Numbered from the stretch's first letter, positions 1 through 7,181 are shown. The stretch: 11,210 nucleotides of DNA from Chloroflexota bacterium (GCA_025924845.1 JAICHN010000131.1:1-11210); one strand, 5' to 3'. The notes: generated by a model not told the origin, from the letters alone. Made by a program: numbers and translations.

Positions 1-1
1 C

Positions 2-427
2 GCTCGTCCTGGTAAGGGCGGTAAGCAAAAGAGAGGCGGCGCCAAAGAGCAGCCGCATGCGGCGCCGCTGCGTTTGCGGACCACCGACGGCACCGAGCTT
101 CTGGTAGGGCGGAGTGCCCGCCAGAACGACGAGGTGACCTTCCACCAGGCGGGGCCGCGCGACATCTGGCTACACGCGCGGCAGATTCCCGGCGCTCACG
201 TGATCCTTCGGGTTGGCGGGCAGGCGCCCGCTCCAGAGACGTTGCTCGAAGCGGCCGCCGTCGCGGCGTATCACAGCCAGGCACGCGAGTCCACCACCGT
301 GCCGGTCGATTACGCGCCGGTACGCAACGTGCGCCGCATCAAGGGCGGCAAGCCGGGCCTCGTCCATTACTCGGGTGAAAGCACGCTGATCGCGCGCCCG
401 AAGGCGCCGGCTCTACCTCGATCCTGA
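2..427 (+). CDS. rqcH: RqcH/NFACT family protein, C-terminal part (5' end outside window)
   Basis: This is the last 141 codons of a gene that enters from the left edge in frame 2 and stops at TGA 425-427. The first ~25 visible residues are a basic Lys/Arg/Gly linker. The rest is an NFACT-R (DUF814) domain. Diagnostic segments are GRSARQNDEVTF, DIWLHARQIPGAHVILR, the AAYHSQAR helix and the final PVRNVRRIKGGKPGLVHY strand. RqcH family proteins bind obstructed 60S/50S-tRNA complexes and add C-terminal alanine tails to stalled nascent chains in ribosome-associated quality control. The older name is fibronectin-binding protein A-like. The NFACT-N, HhH and coiled-coil parts would lie upstream. The stop codon sits inside a copy of the GATCCTGAC repeat that also occurs downstream. 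The gene converges with serS. Confidence 0.93.
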   Translation, partial: ARPGKGGKQKRGGAKEQPHAAPLRLRTTDGTELLVGRSARQNDEVTFHQAGPRDIWLHARQIPGAHVILRVGGQAPAPETLLEAAAVAAYHSQARESTTVPVDYAPVRNVRRIKGGKPGLVHYSGESTLIARPKAPALPRS

Positions 428-555
428 CGCTAAAACGCTTGGTGAGAGATAGAAGGAACTGCCTGGTCGATCCTGACACTGAAGTGTCAGGATCAACAGA
501 ATAAAGACTTTAGGAGTGTCAGGATCAACAGAGCAGGGGCCCCAGGGTCAGGATG
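418..555. repeat. Cluster of five GATCCTGAC motif copies between convergent rqcH and serS
   Basis: GATCCTGAC reads on the plus strand at 420-428 and 469-477. Its complement GTCAGGATC reads at 486-494 and 518-526, with a one-mismatch copy at 547-555. The 18-mer agtgtcaggatcaacaga is a perfect direct repeat at 483-500 and 515-532. An 11-mer, TCGATCCTGAC, is shared by 418-428 and 467-477. The outermost copies contain the TGA stop codons of rqcH (425-427) and serS (550-548 on the minus strand). The cluster fills a 120-base convergent intergenic gap. It could be a bidirectional transcription stop, a remnant of a short mobile repeat, or a protein-binding array. Confidence 0.8.
469..494. terminator. 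Perfect 12-bp inverted repeat, possible bidirectional terminator
   Basis: GATCCTGACACT (469-480) is followed after two bases by its exact complement AGTGTCAGGATC (483-494). In RNA this would form an 11-bp stem closed by a TGAA tetraloop. It lies 42 bases past the rqcH stop and 53 bases past the serS stop, which is where a shared terminator between convergent genes is expected. Neither side has a clear run of T, so a standard rho-independent terminator is not certain. Confidence 0.45.
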
Positions 556-1822
556 ATAGGGGGACGATGCGGTCCATCCCCAGGTAAGGGCGCAGCACTT
601 CCGGGACGATTACCGTGCCGTCGGCCTGCTGATAGTTCTCGATCAGGGGTACCAGGATGCGCGGCGTGGCGATGGCCGTGTTGTTGAGCGTGTGGACGTA
701 ACGTACCTTGCCGTCGGCATCACGATAGCGGAGGTTGGCGCGGCGGGCCTGCCAATCGAAGAGCGCGGAGTCCGAGTGCGTCTCGCGGTACTTGCCCTCG
801 CTCGGCACCCAGGTTTCGATGTCGTAACTCTTCACCTTGCCGTCGCCCATGTCGCCCGTGCAGAGCAGCATTACTCTATAGGGCAGGCCGAGCGCCTGAA
901 GTAGCTCCTCGGCATTGGTGAGCAGTGTTTCCAGCCAGCGCAGCGATTGCGCGGGGTCGTTGGCACAGATCACGAACTGCTCGACCTTGGTGAATTGATG
1001 TACCCGGATCAGGCCCTTCACGTCGCGCCCATAACTACCCGCCTCGCGCCGGAAGCAGGGGGAGACGGCTACCATGGTGATCGGCAGGTCCGCCTCGCGG
1101 AGGATTTCGCCGCTATACATGCCGGTCATGCTCACTTCGGCCGTGCCGACCAGAAATAGGTCATCCGCGGGTAACTCATAGATCTGATCGCGCCCGTTGG
1201 GAAACTGCCCCGTTCCCTCAAGGGCAAACTCACGGGCCAGCGCGGGGACCGTCATCGGCGTGAAGCCCTTGGCCCGCACGCGGTCCAGCGCGAAGTGGAT
1301 CAGGGCGAATTCGAGGAGCGCGCCCGCGTTCTTCAGGATGTAGCTGCGGCTGCCGGCTACACGGGCGCCTCGTTCAAGATCCAACAGGTCGAGCCGTTCC
1401 ATCAGGGTAACGTGGTCCAGCGGCGTGAAATCAAATTGAGGCGGCGTGCCCCAATGCCGAACCACTTCGTTATCTTCTTCGCCGGCGCCTTCCGGTACGG
1501 AAGGATCGGGGATATTGGGCACGCGGAGGAGCAGCGCGTGCAGGCGAGCCTCCAGTTCCTTGGCCGCTACTTCACGCCGGCTGATCTCGTCGCCAATCCC
1601 CCCGCTTTCGGCCTTCAACGCTTCGCGCTGCTCGGGAGAGGCATCCTTAAAGCCGCGCGAGAGTGCGTTGCGGCGGGTGCTGAGATCCTGGATGGTCTGC
1701 CGCTCACGCAGCACCTGCCGATCCAGCTCGAGTAGTTCGTTCAGTGGAAGGTTGCTCCGCTTTTGGCGCGCGGCCTCACGGACAATCTCGGGGTGTTCGC
1801 GGATGAACTTGAGATCCAGCAT
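548..1822 (-). CDS. serS: Seryl-tRNA synthetase (class II)
   Basis: It charges tRNA-Ser with serine using ATP in the cytoplasm. At 424 residues it has the normal bacterial length. The frame opens further upstream to 1990, but MLDLKFIREHPEIV is the conserved SerRS N-terminus, so the start is ATG 1822-1820. Residues ~1-110 form the tRNA-binding N-terminal domain with its antiparallel coiled coil (charged helices ~25-100). The class II core follows: TAEVS at 227-231, motif 2 with PCFRREAGSYGRDVKG at 255-270, and motif 3 with TPRILVPLIENYQ at 386-398. The serine pocket loop reads ETHSDSALFDWQARR (347-361) instead of the more common SSCSN...FQARR form. As I recall it, this resembles the Thermus version. 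The ribosome-binding site is weak. The gene lies 68 bases downstream of the CoA-binding gene on the same strand, so co-transcription is plausible. Confidence 0.97.
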   Translation of the reverse strand: MLDLKFIREHPEIVREAARQKRSNLPLNELLELDRQVLRERQTIQDLSTRRNALSRGFKDASPEQREALKAESGGIGDEISRREVAAKELEARLHALLLRVPNIPDPSVPEGAGEEDNEVVRHWGTPPQFDFTPLDHVTLMERLDLLDLERGARVAGSRSYILKNAGALLEFALIHFALDRVRAKGFTPMTVPALAREFALEGTGQFPNGRDQIYELPADDLFLVGTAEVSMTGMYSGEILREADLPITMVAVSPCFRREAGSYGRDVKGLIRVHQFTKVEQFVICANDPAQSLRWLETLLTNAEELLQALGLPYRVMLLCTGDMGDGKVKSYDIETWVPSEGKYRETHSDSALFDWQARRANLRYRDADGKVRYVHTLNNTAIATPRILVPLIENYQQADGTVIVPEVLRPYLGMDRIVPLSS

Positions 1823-1890
1823 GCTTCTCGGATCCTGATCGCCTACACGGGCCGGCTCCCGTGCCCTCAGTATAACCGGCCGGCGCGCCC

Positions 1891-2364
1891 TCAGGCGGGC
1901 ATGCTTTCCGCCGCTGCCGTAACCGCCCCCGCTAGACTCGGGATTCGAGCGCCGTGTACGATCAGCCGCTCGTGCTCTACCTCCATACAACGATTCATCA
2001 CGACGAACAGCCCACCCGCCGTCGCAATCGCTTCACCTTCCTCGCTCACTACCCCAAGCTGGCCCCACAGGGCGCCGGCCCTCACCGCGACCGCTTCGGC
2101 CGCCAACCCCGCCACGAACTTGGGGCGCCGAAAGATATTGACGATGTCGATGTGGCCAGGCACATCAGTGAGCCGCGCGTAGGCGGGCCGACCCAGCACT
2201 TCGCGCTCATTAGGATTGACCGGGATAACGTCGTATCCCTTTGTGATCAAGTAATGGGCTACGTTATAGCTTGGCCGTTCCGGTTTGCTGGAAAGCCCTA
2301 CCACGGCGATGCGATGGGCGTCGCGCAACAGGTGAGCGACATCAGCATCCGAAGGGTAATTCAT
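1891..2364 (-). CDS. CoA-binding (YccU-type Rossmann) protein
   Basis: This is a 157-residue single-domain protein of the CoA-binding domain family (YccU, PF13380 type). Motifs seen are RIAVVGLSSKPERPSYNVAHYL (18-39), a nucleotide-binding loop after the first strand; GYDVIPVNP (43-51); the LWGQLGV segment (99-105); and VMNRCMEVEH (122-131). All are in family order. Members bind CoA or acyl-CoA in vitro, and their physiological role is poorly defined. The ATG at 2364-2362 is preferred over an upstream GTG at 2391 because GGAGG lies seven bases before it (2372-2376). serS follows on the same strand. Confidence 0.9.
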   Translation of the reverse strand: MNYPSDADVAHLLRDAHRIAVVGLSSKPERPSYNVAHYLITKGYDVIPVNPNEREVLGRPAYARLTDVPGHIDIVNIFRRPKFVAGLAAEAVAVRAGALWGQLGVVSEEGEAIATAGGLFVVMNRCMEVEHERLIVHGARIPSLAGAVTAAAESMPA

Positions 2365-2553
2365 GCGCGTTCCTCCGCTATTCCGGTTCACGCGGGACGT
2401 AACCGGACCTGTCGATGCCGCGCGAGTCGTTCACTGGAACGCTCCACGCTCCCCCCTATATTCTAGATGATGCAAATCTTCCCGGCCGACTGGCTTTCCA
2501 CGAAATACTTTACTCTCTCATACGGAGAAGGGAACCCCCGAAAGAGGTAGCCG

Positions 2554-3024
2554 TCATCCGAGTCGTCGGTAGAGCTGATGCACTTCAATGCTGAACCCGA
2601 TCCGTTGCCAGAACTCAAGCGCCCGCGCGTTGCGGCGTAACACGTACGCGGTAATTTCCTGCGCTCCCATCTCCCGCAGTTGGGCCGCGGCCCGGTCCGC
2701 CAGCGCTCGGCCCAGGCCGCGGCGCCGATAGGATGGGGCAATGTAGAACTCCTCTACAATGCCCATCACGCTACCCGCACGATACCAGGCCGGTTCACGG
2801 CGCACTATAGCAAATCCGATGGGCTCATCTTCACCACGCTCACCCGGCCAGGCCAGGAGAATAGCGAGCGTACCGTCCGCCAGACCGGCGCGAAAGGCCG
2901 CCCAATAGTCCTCGTGCCAATACTGGTCGGGATCCTCCTCCGGATCCCATTCCTGGATGTAGGCGGCGAGCAGTCGACGCAAGGCCGGCATATCGTCGCT
3001 CCGGATCGGGTGAATGGTCGGCAT
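2554..3024 (-). CDS. GNAT family N-acetyltransferase
   Basis: This 156-residue protein probably transfers an acetyl group from acetyl-CoA to an amine; the substrate cannot be told from sequence. The GNAT fold is clear. Strand-4 motif A reads VEEFYIAPSYRRRGLGRAL (90-108), with the RRRGLG pyrophosphate-binding loop at 100-105. Motif B follows with N132, FW 138-139 and the GF turn 143-144. An acidic stretch at 25-35 (EWDPEEDPDQ) may shape the acceptor site. The start is ATG 3024-3022 because GGGAGG lies about six bases upstream; the GTG at 3042 would place the ribosome-binding site inside the gene. The 162-base gap to the CoA-binding gene suggests that gene has its own promoter. I see no recognisable gene or clear terminator in that gap. 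Confidence 0.9.
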   Translation of the reverse strand: MPTIHPIRSDDMPALRRLLAAYIQEWDPEEDPDQYWHEDYWAAFRAGLADGTLAILLAWPGERGEDEPIGFAIVRREPAWYRAGSVMGIVEEFYIAPSYRRRGLGRALADRAAAQLREMGAQEITAYVLRRNARALEFWQRIGFSIEVHQLYRRLG

Positions 3025-3124
3025 TGGTTCCTCCCTCTCCACTGTTCGCGTTCCCCCTCAAGGATAGACCGCCCAGTCGACAGGGATCGCCGGAAATCCT
3101 GATCCTTGTGCCGATGATGGGGAA

Positions 3125-3153
3125 TTGACAGCAGGATGTTCCGTGCCTATACT
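3125..3153 (+). promoter_or_regulatory. Consensus sigma-70 promoter of tRNA-Thr
   Basis: TTGACA (3125-3130) is a perfect -35 box. After exactly 17 bases comes TATACT (3148-3153), one base off TATAAT. A start near 3160 would give a leader of about 27 bases before the mature tRNA at 3187. The near-perfect boxes and the distance fit a strong stable-RNA promoter. It is the clearest promoter in the window. Confidence 0.85.
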
Positions 3154-3186
3154 TTCAGGGCGGGGCACCCAGCCAGGTGGAGTCAT

Positions 3187-3259
3187 GCCGGCGTAGCTCA
3201 GTTGGCAGAGCAGCTGTTTCGTAAACAGCAGGTCAGCAGTTCGAGCCTGCTCGCCGGCT
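3187..3259 (+). tRNA. tRNA-Thr, anticodon CGU
   Basis: A full cloverleaf can be drawn. The acceptor stem is GCCGGCG (3187-3193) paired with CGCCGGC (3252-3258). The D stem is GCTC/GAGC with a GG-containing loop. The anticodon stem is GCTGT/ACAGC with loop TTCGTAA, giving anticodon CGT at 3220-3222, which reads ACG (threonine). The variable loop has five bases. The T stem is AGCAG/CTGCT with loop TTCGAGC. All stems are fully paired. The discriminator base is T3259 and the next three bases are CCC, so the CCA end is not encoded and must be added by tRNA nucleotidyltransferase. Confidence 0.97.
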
Positions 3260-3329
3260 CCCATTTCCATCTGGTCGGCCGTCAACCGCCGCCCCCCGCG
3301 GGCTGGTCTCCTCTGTCGCCACGCCTCGA

Positions 3330-3349
3330 GGCCGGCAGGCTGCCGCGCC
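3330..3349 (+). terminator. GC-rich hairpin downstream of tRNA-Thr (weak terminator candidate)
   Basis: CGGCAG (3333-3338) and CTGCCG (3340-3345) pair around a single G, so the innermost pairs must open to form a loop. A further GGC/GCC pairing outside needs one bulged base. No T run follows. The hairpin lies in the 237-base gap between the tRNA and the MMPL gene, where I see no gene. It could end the tRNA transcript or be chance in GC-rich DNA. Confidence 0.2.
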
Positions 3350-3496
3350 GGGGCCGGGGTTGAATGGCACACTCGGGCTGTATGTGGCCGTGCGGAGCAG
3401 GCGAGTTGACCATGATCCGGAGAGGCAAAGAGGCGACGATGCTCGGATCGAGCAAACCCATGCGCGTCGCCGTACGCACATCCCGGAGCGTGCCGC

Positions 3497-5749
3497 GTGT
3501 TTGAGCAACTGGGCCGAACTATGTACCGCGCCCGTTGGCTCGTCGTCATCCTGTGGCTGGTGGTGTTGGGCACCAGCCTGCCCTTTCTGCCCCGCGTAAG
3601 CGGCGTCCTAAAGGGCGGCGGCTTCGCCAACGGCACCAGTGAGTCCGATTATGCCACCAACCTCCTCGTGGAGAACCTTGGCGTGCCCCCCAGTAGCCTT
3701 ACGGTCATTTTCAGCAGCTCGACGCTGCGGGCGACCGACCCGAAGTTTCAGGCCGCCATGCGTACCGCTCTGGCGCCCGCCGCCCATTTGCCCGATGTGT
3801 CGCGCATCGACACCTACTACAATCATCAGCCCTCTATCCTCGATCAAAAGATGATTTCCAACGATGGGCATTCGGCCCTGGCTATCCTCGAGTACACGGT
3901 GAGTTTCGACCTGGTGCAGAGCCTGGTGCCCAAGGTACGGGCCGAAATCGTGAGTCCGACGTTGCACGTTCTGGTGGCGGGCGACGGCGCCGTTTTCGGC
4001 GATATGCAGGCTGTTTCCGGTTCCGATCTGCAGAAGGTGGAGCGCTACACCTTCCCCATCGCGCTCGTGCTCTTGGTGACCATTTTCGGCACACTGGTGG
4101 CCTCGCTCGTGCCGATGATCACGGGCGCCGTATCCGTCGCCGCTACCCTCGCCCTGATTTACCTCATCGGCGAGCATGTCGACACCTCCATCTTCGTGCT
4201 CAACGTGACTACGATGATCGGCCTGGGAGTGGGGATTGATTACGCCCTGTTCGTGGTTAGCCGCTTCCGGGAGGAAGTACACCGGCGACCCGTGGAAGAT
4301 GCCGTGGCTATCGCCATCGGCAGCGCCGGACGAGCCGTACTGTTTTCCGGAGTAACCGTGATGATTGGCCTGGGCGGGCTGCTCATTTTCCGCTCTTCGG
4401 CGCTCCGCTCAATCGGCATGGGTGGAAGCCTGGTGGTGCTCATCTCCGTGATTGCCGCCCTCACGCTTCTGCCGGCTCTGCTGTCTATTCTGGGGCCGCG
4501 CATCGACGCGGTACCGATCGTGCCCTGGCGTACCGCCGGCAACAGCCGCTTCTGGCATGCCCTGGCCGCCGTGGTGATGCGTCGTCCCTGGCCGGTGATC
4601 GCGGGAGTGCTCGCCATCGTCGCGGTGCTAGCCTACCCGGTTCACGCACTGCACCTCAATGTCCCCGACGCCACTATTCTGCCCAAAAGCGTCCCCTCGC
4701 GCCAGGGCTTCGATATTCTTAATCAGCAGTTCAATCAACAGAAGGACGACCCGGTCGTGGTGGTCGTCTTTGGCACGGGGAAGTTGCTGACGGCGGCGCG
4801 CGCCGCTACTTTTTTCGACTATGCCGAGACGCTCAGTCGGCTGCCGGGCGTTCGTACCGGCGCCGTGAAGAGCCTGCTCAGTGTGGAACCGGGCATGACC
4901 CGTTCCCGCTTCGTGAAACTGGCCGGCATATTCGGCTCATTGCCGCCCAGCACCGCACTGAGCCAATACGCTGCCCGGAACACCACGGTAATTGTCCTGC
5001 CCCCCGTTCCCGGCCAAAGCAGCGGGCAACTGGAGCAGTTGGTGCGCCGGGTGCGGGCCGTACCGCTGGGCGCGAGCCTCCATCGCTATGTCGGCGGCTT
5101 CAATGCCGGGGTGATGGATTACCTCAATAATCTGTACAGTCAATTCCCAATTTCCATCGCCTTCGTGGTGATCGTCACGTACCTGGTGCTGTTGGTGATG
5201 CTTCGCTCGTTGATTTTGCCTCTTAAAGCGGTCCTGATGAACGCGCTCAGCCTGCTGGGGGCGTATGGGGCGGTGGTGTGGGTCTTTCAGGAAGGGCACC
5301 TCAGTGGGCTGCTCAACTTCAGTCCAACCGGTTACGTGGATGAGATAACCCCCATTATTATGTTCTGTACGCTGTTCGGCCTCTCCATGGACTACGAGGT
5401 GTTTCTGCTAAGCCGCATGCGCGAGCAATTCCTGCGTACCCATGCGAATGCTTCGAGCGTAGCGTACGGCCTGGAGCGGACCGGGCGCATCGTCACCAGC
5501 GCCGCCTTGATTCTGGTAGTGGTGGCGGGGAGCTTCGCCTTCACCGATATCGTGTTGGTCAAGGCGGTGGGCCTGGGTCTTGCCTTCGCCATATTGCTCG
5601 ATGCCACGCTGATTCGTTGCCTGCTGGTTCCCGCCACCATGCGCGTGCTGGGCAATTGGAACTGGTGGCTCCCCGCCCCCTTGCGCGCTGTGTTGGGCTC
5701 CAATCTGCCCGAACGGGATCGGGAGACCGGCAACCGCTTTGTCGCCTGA
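3497..5749 (+). CDS. MMPL/RND family membrane transporter
   Basis: This 750-residue inner-membrane transporter resembles the MmpL/YdfJ branch of the RND superfamily, which moves lipids, drugs or other hydrophobic compounds using the proton gradient. It has two repeated halves. TM1 is at 13-31, a soluble loop at ~35-180, then TM2-6 at ~185-335. TM7 is at 364-382, a second soluble loop at ~385-545, then TM8-12 at ~550-715. The proton-relay Asp-Tyr pairs are visible in equivalent helices: D248-Y249 (GVGIDYALFVVSRFREE) and D632-Y633 (GLSMDYEVFLLSRMREQ). It is shorter than mycobacterial MmpL3 because the long C-terminal tail is absent. The start is GTG 3497 with GGAG eight bases upstream. The next gene begins 16 bases after the stop, so the two are co-transcribed. 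The substrate is unknown. Confidence 0.93.
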   Translation: MFEQLGRTMYRARWLVVILWLVVLGTSLPFLPRVSGVLKGGGFANGTSESDYATNLLVENLGVPPSSLTVIFSSSTLRATDPKFQAAMRTALAPAAHLPDVSRIDTYYNHQPSILDQKMISNDGHSALAILEYTVSFDLVQSLVPKVRAEIVSPTLHVLVAGDGAVFGDMQAVSGSDLQKVERYTFPIALVLLVTIFGTLVASLVPMITGAVSVAATLALIYLIGEHVDTSIFVLNVTTMIGLGVGIDYALFVVSRFREEVHRRPVEDAVAIAIGSAGRAVLFSGVTVMIGLGGLLIFRSSALRSIGMGGSLVVLISVIAALTLLPALLSILGPRIDAVPIVPWRTAGNSRFWHALAAVVMRRPWPVIAGVLAIVAVLAYPVHALHLNVPDATILPKSVPSRQGFDILNQQFNQQKDDPVVVVVFGTGKLLTAARAATFFDYAETLSRLPGVRTGAVKSLLSVEPGMTRSRFVKLAGIFGSLPPSTALSQYAARNTTVIVLPPVPGQSSGQLEQLVRRVRAVPLGASLHRYVGGFNAGVMDYLNNLYSQFPISIAFVVIVTYLVLLVMLRSLILPLKAVLMNALSLLGAYGAVVWVFQEGHLSGLLNFSPTGYVDEITPIIMFCTLFGLSMDYEVFLLSRMREQFLRTHANASSVAYGLERTGRIVTSAALILVVVAGSFAFTDIVLVKAVGLGLAFAILLDATLIRCLLVPATMRVLGNWNWWLPAPLRAVLGSNLPERDRETGNRFVA

Positions 5750-5765
5750 ATCAGAGGAGGGCCGC

Positions 5766-6056
5766 ATGTTTATGGTGATCAACAGGATCACCTGCTCGAC
5801 CGCCTCCGCCGCGCACCTGGAACGGGCCTTCGCTCCCGCCGCGAACCTCGATGGGGTGCCCGGCTTCGTGGGCAGCCGATTGCTCAAGAATACGCACGAT
5901 GCGGAACCCCTGGAGTATCTGGCTATGTTTCAGTGGGAAAGCCGAGTTGCCTTCGAGGCATGGCGAAAGAGCGAGTCGTTTCGCCGGAGCACGCCGGACC
6001 GCGCGGCGCCGGGAATGCCGGTGGTCACAACAGAGACCTACGAAACGGCCGGCTAA
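5766..6056 (+). CDS. ABM-fold (HmoA/IsdG-like) small protein
   Basis: This 96-residue protein has the dimeric alpha-beta barrel (antibiotic biosynthesis monooxygenase) pattern. It has an N-terminal strand FMVINRI, helix AHLERAF, the VPGFVGSRLL strand, YLAMFQWES and the helix VAFEAWRKSESFRRS. It aligns by eye with HmoA-type haem-degrading monooxygenases. N6 and the aromatic W57/W66 are in their expected places. The histidine that ligates haem in IsdG/MhuD should lie just after SESFRRS, but positions 75-76 are Ser-Thr. Haem degradation is therefore doubtful, and another oxygenase or a binding role is possible. The start ATG 5766 has a strong AGAGGAGG at 5753-5760, five bases away and inside the gap after the MMPL gene. 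The stop TAA (6054-6056) overlaps the stop of the convergent hydrolase. Confidence 0.83.
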   Translation: MFMVINRITCSTASAAHLERAFAPAANLDGVPGFVGSRLLKNTHDAEPLEYLAMFQWESRVAFEAWRKSESFRRSTPDRAAPGMPVVTTETYETAG

Positions 6057-6868
6057 GCCGACTCCGCTAGAAACGCGCCCAGCAGTTGGTTGACGCGGTC
6101 GGGCTGTTCCAGGTTCGGCAGATGAGCCGTACCCTCGATCACTTCCTTGCGCGCGCCCCCAATCTCGGCTGTCAATCGCTCCGCGACGAGTTGGATCGAG
6201 GTCAGATCATGATCGCCCACCAGAACGAGTGTGGGGACGGTGATTTCGCTCAGTCGTCCCACCGCGGGCGGCTCGATTCGCTTCCCGGCGGGCGGGTTTC
6301 CGCGCCGAACCAGCGCGCCGGCCATCTCACCGGCCCGCTCACGAACCCGACCCCGGACCGAGCCGGCGGGCCGGCCAACCCCATCCAGCCACATGCGCAT
6401 AATCAACTCCGCGGCTTCGTCGTGGTCACCTCGCCGCCCGGCCTCGGCGATCGCGTGCCATTGCGCGCTCACCGCGGGATCCTCATGCCCGAACCCGCTC
6501 AGGCCGGCGCCCACCGCGACGAGCGCCGCCACATCCTCCTGGTACTCCAGCGTATAGTCGATGGCCAGGGCGCCGCCCATGGAGCAACCGACCAGGACCG
6601 GATGGTCAACGCCAAGATACGCCAGAAGGCTGCTTAAGTCATCGGTATGGGAGAAAGGCAGTTCCGGCAGTTCGGATCGGCCAAAGCCGCGCAGATCGTA
6701 ACGTACCAACGCGTAGCGGTCGATCAGGGCGTTCCACTGGTCATCCCACATCCTGTGATCGGCGATTCCGGCGTGAATGAACACCACGGGACGCCCCTCG
6801 CCCTCCATCTCGTAGTAGAGCCGGGTGCCGTTAACCGGGGCGAAATCGGCTTGCCGCTCTCTGGTCAT
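6053..6868 (-). CDS. Alpha/beta hydrolase
   Basis: This 271-residue cytoplasmic hydrolase is of the 3-oxoadipate enol-lactonase/haloperoxidase-like kind. The catalytic triad is visible: nucleophile S96 in GCSMGG, D221 in LVGDHD, and H249 in GTAHLPNLEQP. The oxyanion-hole region FIHAGIADHRMW is at 30-41, and YDLRGFGRS (57-65) precedes the nucleophile elbow. Residues ~130-200 form a cap region. ATG 6868 is chosen because GAGGAA lies a few bases before it and the tautomerase gene ends only seven bases upstream; the open frame up to 6931 overlaps that gene. It is probably co-transcribed with the tautomerase. The substrate (lactone, ester or C-C bond) cannot be assigned. Confidence 0.9.
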   Translation of the reverse strand: MTRERQADFAPVNGTRLYYEMEGEGRPVVFIHAGIADHRMWDDQWNALIDRYALVRYDLRGFGRSELPELPFSHTDDLSSLLAYLGVDHPVLVGCSMGGALAIDYTLEYQEDVAALVAVGAGLSGFGHEDPAVSAQWHAIAEAGRRGDHDEAAELIMRMWLDGVGRPAGSVRGRVRERAGEMAGALVRRGNPPAGKRIEPPAVGRLSEITVPTLVLVGDHDLTSIQLVAERLTAEIGGARKEVIEGTAHLPNLEQPDRVNQLLGAFLAESA

Positions 6869-6875
6869 CGTTTCC

Positions 6876-7061
6876 TCAACGATCGGCGAATAAAACGCCG
6901 CCCTTTGCTTTATCCGTAGAGGGGTTCTCATGAATGATCACGGTGACGGCATCCGCCTGGACATTACAGGTCTCGACCACCGCACGGGTGATCTCGCGGA
7001 CCAAGGCTCGCTTTTGGTCAAGGGTGCGCCCTTGCGCCAACTCGATTATCACTTCCGGCAT
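6876..7061 (-). CDS. 4-oxalocrotonate tautomerase family protein
   Basis: This 61-residue protein matches the 4-OT family in size and fold: strand PEVIIELAQGR, helix LDQKRALVREITRAVVETC and strand AVTVIIHE. Translation from ATG 7061 places Pro directly after Met, so removal of Met exposes the catalytic N-terminal proline typical of the family. An in-frame ATG at 7070 would bury it and directly abuts the AGGAAGG ribosome-binding site. Counting from Pro1, Arg11 is kept. The position of Arg39 of Pseudomonas 4-OT is Thr, and that of Phe50 is Lys, so it is probably not a true 4-oxalocrotonate tautomerase. It sits seven bases upstream of the hydrolase gene, suggesting a shared pathway. Confidence 0.9.
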   Translation of the reverse strand: MPEVIIELAQGRTLDQKRALVREITRAVVETCNVQADAVTVIIHENPSTDKAKGGVLFADR

Positions 7062-7120
7062 TCTCGTCATCCTTCCTGGTGGGCTGGGAGAGCATTCGCC
7101 CTATGAGCGGTTCGCTAGGG

Positions 7121-7126
7121 ATCATA
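7121..7126 (-). promoter_or_regulatory. Candidate -10 box for the tautomerase-hydrolase operon
   Basis: The minus strand reads TATGAT here, one base off consensus and about 60 bases before the tautomerase start. The best -35 at proper spacing (CGACAC or GACACG near 7144-7150) is poor, so an activator or another sigma factor might be needed. The position in the divergent intergenic region makes it plausible. Confidence 0.35.
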
Positions 7127-7181
7127 CCCGCCCTCGGGGGCGGCGTGTCGTCCTGTAATGCTCCGCTTCCCTCGGCAGGTG

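Noticed and set aside
1831..1840. GATCCTGATC near the serS start resembles the 418-555 repeat motif
   Set aside because: Only the first eight bases match and it lies alone; chance is likely.
1954..2466. 170-codon plus-strand open frame opposite the CoA-binding gene
   Set aside because: It is the shadow of the recognised YccU-family gene.
3360..3386. Possible promoter TTGAAT...TATGTG upstream of the MMPL gene
   Set aside because: The spacer is only about 15 bases and the -10 box is poor; not strong enough to annotate.
3058..3636. Long minus-strand open frame across the tRNA and MMPL start
   Set aside because: It runs antisense through tRNA-Thr and the MMPL start, has no domain pattern and no good ribosome-binding site. 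It is a by-product of high GC.
3608..4282. 224-codon minus-strand open frame inside the MMPL gene
   Set aside because: It is His/Gln/Gly-rich, antisense to a well-conserved transporter, and has no recognisable family.
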